64,000 nt of DNA. It comes from Oscillospiraceae bacterium. Its GTDB lineage: Bacteria; Bacillota; Clostridia; Oscillospirales; Ruminococcaceae. Each line of letters begins with the position of its first letter. Position 1 is the first letter of the stretch. Below, piece after piece: positions 7,900 through 15,623 of the stretch. The notes below the pieces were generated by a model. It was given only the letters and a program-made list of their open reading frames with translations, was not told the DNA's origin and made no database searches. A program made the translations under genes and the position numbers. The stretch is from the NCBI GenBank assembly GCA_022508895.1, contig JAFLUH010000001.1, positions 1 to 64,000 of the forward strand. The letters run 5' to 3'.

Positions 7900-7925
7900 G
7901 TTATATATAAAGGTTATATATAAAG
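7900..7925. promoter_or_regulatory. Tandem 13-bp palindromic repeats, probable metalloregulator operator
   Basis: GTTATATATAAAG occurs twice back to back. Each unit contains the perfect palindrome TTATATATAA. The array lies 25 bp upstream of the DtxR-family start codon, in the divergent region shared with ybaK. Confidence 0.55.
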
Positions 7926-8056
7926 AAAGTCATGTAAAGCTTTATTTAATTTATTTTAACATATTTTTGTGGATTTTGCAAGAATTTTTTCTGTATTTCA
8001 TAAAAAAATAGTCTATATTGATAGTATAAAAAAGTCATAAAAAGGAAGAAGCATTT

Positions 8057-8530
8057 ATGTCAGAGCCCAAAACCAACGCCATGCGTATCCTTGAGCAGCA
8101 GGGGATCGCCTACATTTCCCACGCCTATCCTCACGGAGAGGAGCCGCCCGACGGTGCCACTGTTGCCCGTCTTCTTGGAGAAGACCCGGTGACGGTATAC
8201 AAGACCCTTGTCACCAAGGGCAGCAAGGACTACTATGTTTTTGTGATCCCCGTGCTGAAGGAGCTTGACCTGAAAAAGGCTGCAAAAGCTGTCTCGGAAA
8301 AATCTGTCAGCATGATCCCGGTAAAGGACATAAACAAGGCAACGGGCTACATACGGGGCGGCTGCTCTCCTATTGGAATGAAAAAGCTGTACAAAACCGT
8401 TTTCGCTTCAGAGTGCGATGAATGCGCCAAAATCATAGTAAGCGGCGGGAAAGTGGGTTTACAGATCGAAGCCGATGTTCACGACCTTATAAAATCGGTA
8501 CATGGCACTGTTGCAGACATCACTTTATGA
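8057..8530 (+). CDS. ybaK: Cys-tRNA(Pro) deacylase, YbaK/EbsC family
   Basis: The 157-aa protein is a single YbaK domain: KTLV near residue 54, VIPVLKELDLKKAA near 69, and the diagnostic TGYIRGGCSPIGMKK near 100 with the conserved Gly-Gly-Cys-Ser-Pro. YbaK hydrolyses Cys-tRNA(Pro) in trans after ProRS mischarging. AAAGGAAG precedes the ATG. It is divergent from the DtxR-family regulator, followed by the HU gene with its own promoter. Confidence 0.93.
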   Translation: MSEPKTNAMRILEQQGIAYISHAYPHGEEPPDGATVARLLGEDPVTVYKTLVTKGSKDYYVFVIPVLKELDLKKAAKAVSEKSVSMIPVKDINKATGYIRGGCSPIGMKKLYKTVFASECDECAKIIVSGGKVGLQIEADVHDLIKSVHGTVADITL

Positions 8531-8602
8531 CCTGTTAAAGGAGCAAAAGTTGTGCAAACTGTAAAAAAATGTAATTTTTCGGAATTTTTTTGTAAATAGT
8601 CA

Positions 8603-8631
8603 TTGACAAATTCTGTAAAAGTCAGTATAAT
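8603..8631 (+). promoter_or_regulatory. Sigma-A promoter of the HU gene
   Basis: Consensus TTGACA, 17-nt spacer and TATAAT, 35 nt before the start codon. Confidence 0.85.
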
Positions 8632-8665
8632 GCATATATAATTACGTTTTACGGAGGATATAAAA

Positions 8666-8947
8666 ATGACTAAGGCAGAACTTGTATCGGCTATTGCTGA
8701 AAAGACCGAATTTACAAAGAAGGACTCTGAGATCGCTCTCACCGCCGTTCTGGAAAGCATTACTGATGCTCTCAAGAAGGGTGACAAGATCGCTCTCGTA
8801 GGCTTCGGTACTTTTGAGGTAAGAGCTCGTGCTGCAAGACAGGGTATCAATCCTCAGACCAAGAAGAAGATCAAGATCCCTGCTACCAAGGTTCCTGCTT
8901 TCAAGGCAGGCAAGGCTCTCAAGGAAGCTGTTGCCAAGGCTAAGTAA
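8666..8947 (+). CDS. hup: HU-family DNA-binding protein
   Basis: The 93-aa protein is a standard HU/IHF-like nucleoid protein: MTKAELVSAIAEKTEFTKKD at the N-terminus, GFGTFEVRARAARQGINPQT across the beta-arm, and a Lys-rich C-terminus ([14 protein letters not shown]). It binds and bends DNA as a dimer. ACGGAGG precedes the ATG. A consensus promoter and a strong terminator bracket it, so it is monocistronic and probably highly expressed. Confidence 0.96.
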   Translation: MTKAELVSAIAEKTEFTKKDSEIALTAVLESITDALKKGDKIALVGFGTFEVRARAARQGINPQTKKKIKIPATKVPAFKAGKALKEAVAKAK

Positions 8948-8961
8948 TCCAAGGACTGAAA

Positions 8962-8992
8962 AACGGGGTGCTTTACGGCACCTCGTTTTTTT
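8962..8992 (+). terminator. Terminator after HU gene
   Basis: AACGGGGTGC and GCACCTCGTT pair over 10 bp (one G-U), followed by a run of seven T residues. Confidence 0.9.
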
Positions 8993-9001
8993 ATTTACAT
9001 T

Positions 9002-9029
9002 TTGCAGCTTTTGTGATATACTCTATACA
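9002..9029 (+). promoter_or_regulatory. Promoter of the pyrimidine salvage operon
   Basis: TTGCAG, 16-nt spacer, TATACA, 29 nt before the membrane-protein start codon. Confidence 0.5.
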
Positions 9030-9057
9030 ATATAACCCAAACAGGTAAAGAGGAAAA

Positions 9058-9597
9058 ATGAACTTAGGCTTTTCATACACAGGGCTTATCTTTCTCCTGA
9101 TGCTTATGATACCCAACATAATCTGGACAAAGTATCAGCCCCAAAATTATGAGAAATATACAAAAAACGAAAACAAGCTTCTGCAAATATTCGAACGAAT
9201 AGGCGAAGCCCTTGTGACTGTCACTGCTCTTATCTTCACCGACTTCAATATCAACACCGTGTCACTGTGGACGCTGTGGCTTGCCGCCGCATTTCTGCTG
9301 ATGATACTATACGAAATATACTGGATACGCTATTTTCGCAGCAAAAGGACTATGGCAGATTTTTACAGCAGTCTTTTGGGGATCCCCGTTGCGGGAGCAA
9401 CTCTGCCTGTAGCCGCCTTCTTCCTCCTTGCAGTATACGGCATGAACCCTTTCCTGCTGATATCCGTGATAATACTCGGCATAGGACATATAGGCATTCA
9501 CACGGCAGGAAGCCGCAGAGCGTTCGCCCAAAGTGCGGCACGGACGCCGCGCCGTCAAAGCGAACACCCCCGCTCACCGAAAGGAAGCTCAGAATGA
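9058..9597 (+). CDS. Membrane protein of unknown function
   Basis: The 179-aa protein has four hydrophobic segments (about residues 7-24, 48-64, 68-88 and 104-150, the last long enough for two passes) and a basic, polar C-terminal tail rich in Arg, Ser and Pro. I do not recognise a family with confidence. It is the first gene of an operon with pyrimidine nucleoside phosphorylase and cytidine deaminase (ATGA overlap with the former), so a link to nucleoside metabolism or uptake is possible but not shown. AAAGAGGAAAA precedes the ATG. Confidence 0.65.
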   Translation: MNLGFSYTGLIFLLMLMIPNIIWTKYQPQNYEKYTKNENKLLQIFERIGEALVTVTALIFTDFNINTVSLWTLWLAAAFLLMILYEIYWIRYFRSKRTMADFYSSLLGIPVAGATLPVAAFFLLAVYGMNPFLLISVIILGIGHIGIHTAGSRRAFAQSAARTPRRQSEHPRSPKGSSE

Positions 9598-10931
9598 ACA
9601 TTATACAGCTAATTGAAAAAAAGCGCGACAAAAATCCACTCACCGCCGAGGAAATATCCTTTTTTGTACAGTCAGTATGCGATGAGACTATCCCAGACTA
9701 CCAGATATCCGCTCTCCTCATGGCAATATGTATAAACGGAATGACCGATGAAGAGACCGCTCTGCTTACAAACGCAATGGCAAAGAGCGGAGACACCATA
9801 GATCTGAGCTACATCGACGGCATAAAGGTAGACAAGCACTCCAGCGGCGGAGTAGGTGACAAGGTAACTCTTGCAGTTGCTCCTATGGCAGCTGCCTGCG
9901 GTCTTCCCACCGCCAAAATGTCAGGCAGAGGTCTTGGCTTCAGCGGCGGCACCATAGACAAGCTGGAATCCATACCCGGCTTTCGCACCTCTCTTACCGA
10001 GGAAGAATTTGTCACCTTCATAAAGCGTGACGGGATCGCCCTTATGGGACAGACCAAAAACGTAGCCCCCGCCGACAAAAAGCTGTATGCTCTCCGTGAC
10101 GTTACCGGAACGGTACCAAGCATTCCCCTGATAGCCGCCAGCATAATGAGCAAGAAGCTTGCCTGCGGCTCCGACGCAATAGTCCTCGACGTAAAATGCG
10201 GCTCAGGAGCATTTATGAAAACTCCCGAAGAAGCGATAAAGCTCGCCCGATCGATGGAATCCATCGGCAGACAGAACGGCAGACGTGTCACCGCCCTTAT
10301 AACCAATATGGATCAGCCATTAGGCAATGCCGTGGGCAACGCCCTTGAGGTAAGGGAAGCCATAGAGACTCTCAAAGGAAACGGTCCGTCTGATTTTACC
10401 GAGCTTTGCCTTACCATCGGCTCATTCATGCTGGTATCGGGTGAAAAAGCCAACGATTTGCCACAGGCACGCAAAATGCTGGAGACTTCTATCCAAAACG
10501 GCTCTGCGCTGAACAAATTCAAGCAATTCATATCAAACCAGGGCGGCGATCCCTCCGTAGCCGACGATCCGTCACTACTGCCCAATGCGAACACAGTCCG
10601 CATTCTCCGCTCCCCCTGCTCTCAGCTTATTTCAGGAATAGACGGCGAAAAGGTAGGTAACGCCGCACTGACCGTAAAGGCAGGCCGCCTTGTAAAAACC
10701 GATATCATCGATCATTCCTGCGGTTTCATACTTCTTGCAAAAGCAGGAGAAAAAGTGGAAAAGGGACAGCCCATAGCGGAAATACACGCTTCGGATGAAG
10801 CGTCGGCAAAGCAGGCGGAGGAGCAGCTTCTTTCCGCCTACACCTTCGGTGATAATTTTGAAGAAAAACCAATGCTTCTGGCTTATGTTGACAGGGAGGG
10901 GATACATTATGATAAAAACAACGATAGATGA
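9594..10931 (+). CDS. pdp: Pyrimidine-nucleoside (thymidine) phosphorylase
   Basis: The 445-aa protein is full length for the DeoA/Pdp family: KVDKHSSGGVGDKVTLA near residue 81 binds phosphate, MSGRGLGFSGGTIDKLESIP follows near 112, and VLDVKCGSGAFMK near 200 is the glycosyltransferase-family signature. It phosphorolyses uridine, deoxyuridine or thymidine to base plus (deoxy)ribose-1-phosphate. The ORF track starts 327 nt earlier; the ATG at 9594, with AAAGGAAG upstream and overlap with the previous stop, is the real start. It overlaps cdd by 23 nt. Confidence 0.95.
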   Translation: MNIIQLIEKKRDKNPLTAEEISFFVQSVCDETIPDYQISALLMAICINGMTDEETALLTNAMAKSGDTIDLSYIDGIKVDKHSSGGVGDKVTLAVAPMAAACGLPTAKMSGRGLGFSGGTIDKLESIPGFRTSLTEEEFVTFIKRDGIALMGQTKNVAPADKKLYALRDVTGTVPSIPLIAASIMSKKLACGSDAIVLDVKCGSGAFMKTPEEAIKLARSMESIGRQNGRRVTALITNMDQPLGNAVGNALEVREAIETLKGNGPSDFTELCLTIGSFMLVSGEKANDLPQARKMLETSIQNGSALNKFKQFISNQGGDPSVADDPSLLPNANTVRILRSPCSQLISGIDGEKVGNAALTVKAGRLVKTDIIDHSCGFILLAKAGEKVEKGQPIAEIHASDEASAKQAEEQLLSAYTFGDNFEEKPMLLAYVDREGIHYDKNNDR

Positions 10932-11328
10932 TTGCCGATTTCCGGAGCTTGTCCAAGCGGCAAAGGAAGCCTTGCAAAACTCCTACAGCCCCTATTCCAA
11001 CTATAAGGTAGGAGCAGCCTTGCTTACCGAGCAAGGAAAGATATTCACGGGCTGCAATGTGGAGAACGGAAGCTACGGAGCGTCAAACTGTGCCGAAAGG
11101 ACTGCCGTTTTCAAAGCGGTAAGCGAGGGACAGCGCCGCTTTACCGCTATAGCCATAGCCGCAGAGGACACCGAAACGCCTCCTTTTCCCTGCGGTATAT
11201 GCAGACAGGTGATAAGCGAGTTCTGTTCCCAAGAAACGCCTGTTCTGATTTATGACGGCAACGGAGCTGTCTACAACGCTGAGCTTGGCGAGCTCATTCC
11301 CCATGCTTTTGATTTTAAGCGGGAATAA
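10909..11328 (+). CDS. cdd: Cytidine deaminase
   Basis: The 139-aa protein is a typical tetrameric-type CDA: YSPYSNYKVGAAL near residue 24, the catalytic NCAERTAVF near 60 and the second zinc-ligand pair PCGICRQVI near 93. It deaminates cytidine and deoxycytidine to uridine forms, feeding the phosphorylase encoded just upstream. I trimmed the ORF track's start to the ATG at 10909, preceded by GGGAGGGG. Confidence 0.96.
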   Translation: MIKTTIDDCRFPELVQAAKEALQNSYSPYSNYKVGAALLTEQGKIFTGCNVENGSYGASNCAERTAVFKAVSEGQRRFTAIAIAAEDTETPPFPCGICRQVISEFCSQETPVLIYDGNGAVYNAELGELIPHAFDFKRE

Positions 11329-11358
11329 TATTCAATAAAAATATGTAGTGTGGTGATA

Positions 11359-12504
11359 ATGTATATGGAATTTTTGCACACATACCGCGAAAATGCGTCG
11401 GGTCTCACCGGAACGGGTGCCAAGATACCCGTTATTGAGACAGAGCACTGCAAATTGCCCGACAATGAGGCGATGAGCTTTGCCGCAAGCCTGAAAATAG
11501 GCTGGAATCTTGGCAACACTCTTGACAGCACATGGGAAATGCTTGATGAAAGCGACTCAGAAACGGCATGGGGCTCTCCGAGGGTCACCGAGGAAATGAT
11601 TCTTGCGGTAAAAAAAGCGGGCTTTAACACCGTCCGTCTGCCCATATCATGGCACCACCACATAGATGAGAGCTATAAGATCAGCGCTTACTGGCTGAGC
11701 AGAGTGAAGGAGGTGGTCGATTACGCCTATAACAACGGTATGTATGTGATAATCAACATTCACCATGACATCCAGAAAGCCTATATTTATCCCACCTACG
11801 AAACTCTCAGCAGCTCCCTTGAATTTATAAATTCAGTATGGGTGCAGCTATGCGATATCTTCAGTGATTACGACGAGCATCTTATTTTTGAGTCGGTAAA
11901 CGAGCCCAGACTTATCGGCACTGACCTTGAATGGTGGATAGACACCAACACGGACATTGGCAGGGAAGCGATAGACTGCGTTATGCAGATGAACAGATCC
12001 TTTGTTGATCTGGTGAGAGCAAGCGGCGGCAGAAACGCCACCCGCTATCTGATGACGCCAAGCTACTGCGCCTCCTACAAATACGCCTGCGACGCTCTGT
12101 TCAGTCTGCCCGACGACCCCGCAAACCGCACGATAGTGTCGATACACGCTTATGAGCCTCAGGACTTTGCTCTCTTCAACGACATGGACCTCAGCACCTT
12201 TGTCATAGACCGCTCCTCTCGCTCCGTGGACATGATTATGGACATGATATACGAAAAATTCACCTCAAAGGGTATACCCGCAATAATAGGTGAATTTGGC
12301 GCGCGTGACAAGAATAATCCCGGATCCCGCATTGAATACGCCGCTTATTATGTTGCCGCCGCCAGAGCAAGGGGAATAACCTGCCTTTGGTGGGACAATC
12401 ACTCTGTTGAAGGGGACGGCGAGCTGTTCGGGCTTCTTGACCGCAGTACTCTTAAATGGACACATTCCGACATCGTTCTTGCTATGGTAAACAACTGCGA
12501 GTGA
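11359..12504 (+). CDS. Glycoside hydrolase family 5 endoglucanase-like enzyme, no signal peptide
   Basis: The ~381-aa protein is a GH5 (beta/alpha)8 catalytic domain: GWNLGNTLDS near residue 50, FNTVRLPISWHHH near 92, VIINIHHD near 132, IFESVNEPR near 178 with the acid/base Glu, and IIGEFGARDK near 313 with the nucleophile Glu. This resembles the GH5_4-type cellulases of Ruminococcus. There is no signal peptide, carbohydrate-binding module or dockerin, so it is probably cytoplasmic and may act on imported oligosaccharides. The start is uncertain: GTG 11350, ATG 11359 or ATG 11365, with GTGGTG as a weak ribosome site. Confidence 0.9.
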   Translation: MYMEFLHTYRENASGLTGTGAKIPVIETEHCKLPDNEAMSFAASLKIGWNLGNTLDSTWEMLDESDSETAWGSPRVTEEMILAVKKAGFNTVRLPISWHHHIDESYKISAYWLSRVKEVVDYAYNNGMYVIINIHHDIQKAYIYPTYETLSSSLEFINSVWVQLCDIFSDYDEHLIFESVNEPRLIGTDLEWWIDTNTDIGREAIDCVMQMNRSFVDLVRASGGRNATRYLMTPSYCASYKYACDALFSLPDDPANRTIVSIHAYEPQDFALFNDMDLSTFVIDRSSRSVDMIMDMIYEKFTSKGIPAIIGEFGARDKNNPGSRIEYAAYYVAAARARGITCLWWDNHSVEGDGELFGLLDRSTLKWTHSDIVLAMVNNCE

Positions 12505-12517
12505 AAGTATAAAACAG

Positions 12518-12552
12518 AAAGGGATGCTGCCGCAAGGCGGCGTCCCTTTTCT
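12518..12552 (+). terminator. Terminator after GH5 gene
   Basis: AAAGGGATGCTGCC pairs with GGCGGCGTCCCTTT around GCAA, followed by TTTT. Confidence 0.9.
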
Positions 12553-12573
12553 GCATATTCCGACGCTACAAAA

Positions 12574-12604
12574 ATTTCACACCCAAAATACCGTATTTCA
12601 CACC
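12574..12604. promoter_or_regulatory. LytTR box pair upstream of the response regulator
   Basis: Two identical ATTTCACACC decamers (12574-12583 and 12595-12604) with a 21-bp period, one to two helical turns upstream of the promoter. LytTR-domain regulators such as AgrA bind direct repeats with this spacing. The same pair recurs at 14819-14849. Confidence 0.7.
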
Positions 12605-12613
12605 ATTTTCTCT

Positions 12614-12642
12614 TTCGTTTTATGAGCTTTTTATGGTATAAT
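12614..12642 (+). promoter_or_regulatory. Activator-dependent-looking promoter of the LytTR operon
   Basis: A weak -35 (TTCGTT), 17-nt spacer and consensus TATAAT, directly downstream of the ATTTCACACC pair. Confidence 0.6.
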
Positions 12643-12680
12643 CATATAATATATCTTTGTCAAAGTGAAAGGAAGATTTT

Positions 12681-13406
12681 ATGAAAATAGCAGTATGTGA
12701 CGATGACAGAACTGCAAGAGAGCACATAATCTCGCTTATAGGTAAACAGGCGCCAAACGCAGATATAACAGAATTTTCCGACGGAAAAGAAATGCTGAGG
12801 TCGAAGGAGGATTTCGACATTTCTTTTCTTGACATGGAAATGGGAGGAATATTCGGATTGGACACTGCAAAGCAGATACGCAGTGAACAAGAGGAAAAAG
12901 GCAGCGCAAAAAGTATTATCATCTTTGTAACAGCCCATGGAAAATACATGAACGACGCATTCGACGTATCGGCGTTTCACTATTTGATGAAGCCCATCAA
13001 CGAAGAAAAGTTTCGCTCGGTCTTTGACCGAGCGCTGAAAGAACTGTCTGCCGCTGAGGAGAGCGCAAGATTGTATATTCTTGTCAAAAGTCACGGGGCG
13101 CAGCAGAGGGTGTACCTGAAGGACATTTTTTACATCGAGAGCGCAAACAAAAAAGTGATCATACACACAACCGCAGGCACACTGGAAAGCTACGGGAAAA
13201 TGGAAGAATTGGAGCAGATGACAGGCTACAGTTTTTACCGCTGCCACAGGTGCTACCTTGTGAATATGGAAAAGATAGCCTCCTACAGTGCCGCAGCCAT
13301 TCAGGTCACAAACGGGGACAAGCTTATCCTTGCCCAGAAAAAATACGCCGAATTTGTCAGGCGCTACATGAAATATGCAAAGGAGGGAGGGATAGTCAAT
13401 GTATGA
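12681..13406 (+). CDS. LytTR-family response regulator (AgrA/LytR type)
   Basis: The 241-aa protein has an N-terminal receiver domain (CDDD near residue 6, phosphoacceptor in FLDMEMGG near 51, VTAH near 84, MKPI near 105) and a C-terminal LytTR DNA-binding domain from ~130 (IFYIESANKKVIIHT, FYRCHRCYLVNMEKI). GTGAAAGGAAG precedes the ATG. It overlaps the kinase gene by 8 nt. Two ATTTCACACC boxes upstream argue for autoregulation, and an identical pair controls the genes downstream of the kinase. Confidence 0.93.
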   Translation: MKIAVCDDDRTAREHIISLIGKQAPNADITEFSDGKEMLRSKEDFDISFLDMEMGGIFGLDTAKQIRSEQEEKGSAKSIIIFVTAHGKYMNDAFDVSAFHYLMKPINEEKFRSVFDRALKELSAAEESARLYILVKSHGAQQRVYLKDIFYIESANKKVIIHTTAGTLESYGKMEELEQMTGYSFYRCHRCYLVNMEKIASYSAAAIQVTNGDKLILAQKKYAEFVRRYMKYAKEGGIVNV

Positions 13407-14841
13407 GCTTTTCCATGCCCTTTCCCTCTATCTTGCAGACAGCATAGCCGGCGGAATTTACACCCACAGATTCCTTAAAGGCAGATATTCAAAAAAGCTT
13501 TCACCTTTTGCATGGGCGGCGTTGTATTTTATCGCCAATTGTCTGGTGCTGGAGCCGCTCAGCGGCACATACCCGTTCAATGAGCTTGTGATAGTGATTG
13601 CCAATATAGCCGTCGTTTTCCTCCTTCAATTGCTGCTATATAAAGAGGAGCCTCTGAAGCAGGTATTTGTCGCAGTCAGCTTTGTGGCGGGAAGAAACAT
13701 AATCAGATATATCATCATAGTTATGAACAGCAGTCTGTATAATCTGATCTATGACATTTCCTCTGACTATATAAGTCATATAGAATCCGTGGAGGAAGCT
13801 GAAAGGTGGTTTTTTTTCACCAACGTTATCATATGGACTGCACTAATTATAGTGTACTCCCTGCTTCTGACGGCATATTTTTCCCTGCTGAGCAAAAAAT
13901 TCACCCGCAAGGACTACCGCTTTCAGCCCCACGAATACGCCTTCCTGATACTTCCAAACGTTGCCATACTCTGCATTTCCATCACCCTGCAAATGCTTGT
14001 GGTATCGGTGGAAAACGAGATAACGGTGGTCATATTCGACAAGGTGCCTGCCACCATGTTCTGGATACCTCTTATCTGCGTTTTGCTGTTAGGGGTAAAT
14101 ATATCCTCCGTGATCCTTTTTCAGAAGTTAGTGCAGTTAGGCGAGGAAAAGCGCAAGCGCAGCCTGCTTGAAAATCAAGTAACGCAGATGCAGCGTGAAA
14201 TAGAGGAAATTCAGGATATATACTCCGATATGCGAGGTCTCAGGCATGATATGAGAAGCCATTTAGAGAGCATTGCGGCAGTTATCGGAAGAACGGCAGG
14301 AAAGGACAAAGAGGAGCTGGACGGCTATATCGGGCAGATGGAAAAAACCGTCAGCAGACTGGACTTTGCCTACAAGACAGGAAATCCCATCACCGATGTT
14401 ATCATACATCAAAAGAAACAGGAAGCGGAAAAACGGCAGATAACCCTTGAAGTGGACTTCACCTATCCTGACAAGCAGCAGATAGACGTCTATGACATAG
14501 GGATAGTGTTGAACAATGCACTGGAAAATGCGATCGAAGCAAGCAGTAAGGTTGATAAAAATAAAGCAATCAGCCTCCGCTCTTACATGAAAGGAAATTT
14601 GTTTTTTATCGAGGTGGAGAATGATTTTTGCGGTGAGCTTGTTATTGACAGCGTGACAGGTCTGCCTGTCAGCAGCAAAGAGGACAGGCAAAATCACGGC
14701 TTAGGCATAGAGAACATACAGCGCTGCGCCAAGAAGTATATGGGCGACATAGACATTTCAACCCGTGAGAAAAACGGGCTAAAGAGATTCTGTCTTACCG
14801 TTATGATGTACGAAAGGTATTTCACACCCGAAAAAGCGTAG
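13399..14841 (+). CDS. AgrC-like sensor histidine kinase (GHKL, HPK10 group)
   Basis: The 480-aa protein has an N-terminal membrane sensor of about six helices (residues ~1-240), a coiled coil, the phosphoacceptor motif LRHDMRSH near 281, then a GHKL ATPase domain with NNALENAIEASS near 372 and HGLGIENI near 433. Kinases of this group typically sense peptides. No AgrB/AgrD-like signal gene is adjacent, so the signal is unknown. It forms a two-component system with the overlapping LytTR regulator. A LytTR box overlaps its stop codon. Confidence 0.92.
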   Translation: MYELFHALSLYLADSIAGGIYTHRFLKGRYSKKLSPFAWAALYFIANCLVLEPLSGTYPFNELVIVIANIAVVFLLQLLLYKEEPLKQVFVAVSFVAGRNIIRYIIIVMNSSLYNLIYDISSDYISHIESVEEAERWFFFTNVIIWTALIIVYSLLLTAYFSLLSKKFTRKDYRFQPHEYAFLILPNVAILCISITLQMLVVSVENEITVVIFDKVPATMFWIPLICVLLLGVNISSVILFQKLVQLGEEKRKRSLLENQVTQMQREIEEIQDIYSDMRGLRHDMRSHLESIAAVIGRTAGKDKEELDGYIGQMEKTVSRLDFAYKTGNPITDVIIHQKKQEAEKRQITLEVDFTYPDKQQIDVYDIGIVLNNALENAIEASSKVDKNKAISLRSYMKGNLFFIEVENDFCGELVIDSVTGLPVSSKEDRQNHGLGIENIQRCAKKYMGDIDISTREKNGLKRFCLTVMMYERYFTPEKA

Positions 14842-14849
14842 TTCACGCC
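14819..14849. promoter_or_regulatory. LytTR box pair upstream of the unknown gene pair
   Basis: ATTTCACACC (14819-14828) and AGTTCACGCC (14840-14849) repeat with the same 21-bp period as the boxes before the response regulator. The first copy is identical to both boxes there. The second box starts within the kinase stop codon. Confidence 0.68.
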
Positions 14850-14863
14850 ATAAACTATTAACT

Positions 14864-14892
14864 TTGCGGAAACAGGGACGATAGTATATACA
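14864..14892 (+). promoter_or_regulatory. Promoter of the LytTR-controlled unknown gene pair
   Basis: TTGCGG, 17-nt spacer, TATACA, just downstream of the second LytTR box pair and 33 nt before the start codon. Confidence 0.5.
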
Positions 14893-14924
14893 GAAACTTT
14901 GCCAATAATATGGAGGTTAATACT

Positions 14925-15608
14925 ATGTCAATGGAGATCAGCAATACATATAACAATTTCGGAACAGCAGCCAACAGCAAAACCAACCAAAAAGAAAACA
15001 CCGCTAACGGAACTAAGCAGTACAGCAATGCTACTGAGTACGCCGAATATCTTGCAAAGAATTACGACTGCGTGAAAAAGGGCAATGTGGCGATATCAGG
15101 TTCTTACCTGCGGCAGTGTGCCGACGACCCTGAAAAAGCGCAGGAGTTAGAAGAAAATCTCTCGCTTTTCAAGGATATTTATGAGCACGGCTACGAAAGT
15201 GCCAAGAAAAATGCAGCGTCCTTCGGCGGAAAAGTCACTCACTATTCCATGACCTGGAACGTAGACAGCAAGGGCGACATTTCCATGATGTCGGTAACCA
15301 CCGTGGTGGTTGACAACGGCACCAAGAGCCAAAAGGAGCTGAGGGAGGAGCTTGAAGCAAAGCGCAAGGAGAAAAGGGAAGCAGAGGAAAAATCCGAAAT
15401 AAAAGCGGCGAAGAAGCAGGAGCAGGAGGAAAAGCTCGAAAAAATCAGGGAACAGAACGCTGAGGAAGATGAAAATACCCAGACCTATGAGATAAGGTTT
15501 GTGGGCAAGGACGTAGTCGCCATGAGCGAAAAAATGAACGAGGCGTTGTCCCGTGCCGTTGCCGCAAAAACTGCAAAGCTCACTGCGGGCTTTGATATTA
15601 AGGCGTAA
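14925..15608 (+). CDS. Uncharacterised protein of a LytTR regulon (DUF6033-like)
   Basis: The 227-aa protein has a polar, Asn/Thr/Lys-rich N-terminus (residues 1-40), a conserved-looking core ~45-135 (ATEYAEYLAKNYDCV, ISGSYLRQCADDPEKAQ, THYSMTWNVDSKGDISMMS) and a long charged coiled coil ~140-190. No signal peptide or membrane segment is visible. The core recalls DUF6033-type proteins of Clostridia, a family without known function; I am not certain of this. The start is the ATG at 14925, with GGAGG 9 nt before. It is followed 15 nt later by a second unknown gene. Confidence 0.7.
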   Translation: MSMEISNTYNNFGTAANSKTNQKENTANGTKQYSNATEYAEYLAKNYDCVKKGNVAISGSYLRQCADDPEKAQELEENLSLFKDIYEHGYESAKKNAASFGGKVTHYSMTWNVDSKGDISMMSVTTVVVDNGTKSQKELREELEAKRKEKREAEEKSEIKAAKKQEQEEKLEKIREQNAEEDENTQTYEIRFVGKDVVAMSEKMNEALSRAVAAKTAKLTAGFDIKA

Positions 15609-15623
15609 CAGGAGGATATTACT

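Noticed and set aside
9267-9593. N-terminal extension of the pyrimidine phosphorylase ORF
   Set aside because: It overlaps the membrane-protein gene in another frame; the family N-terminus and a ribosome site are at 9594.
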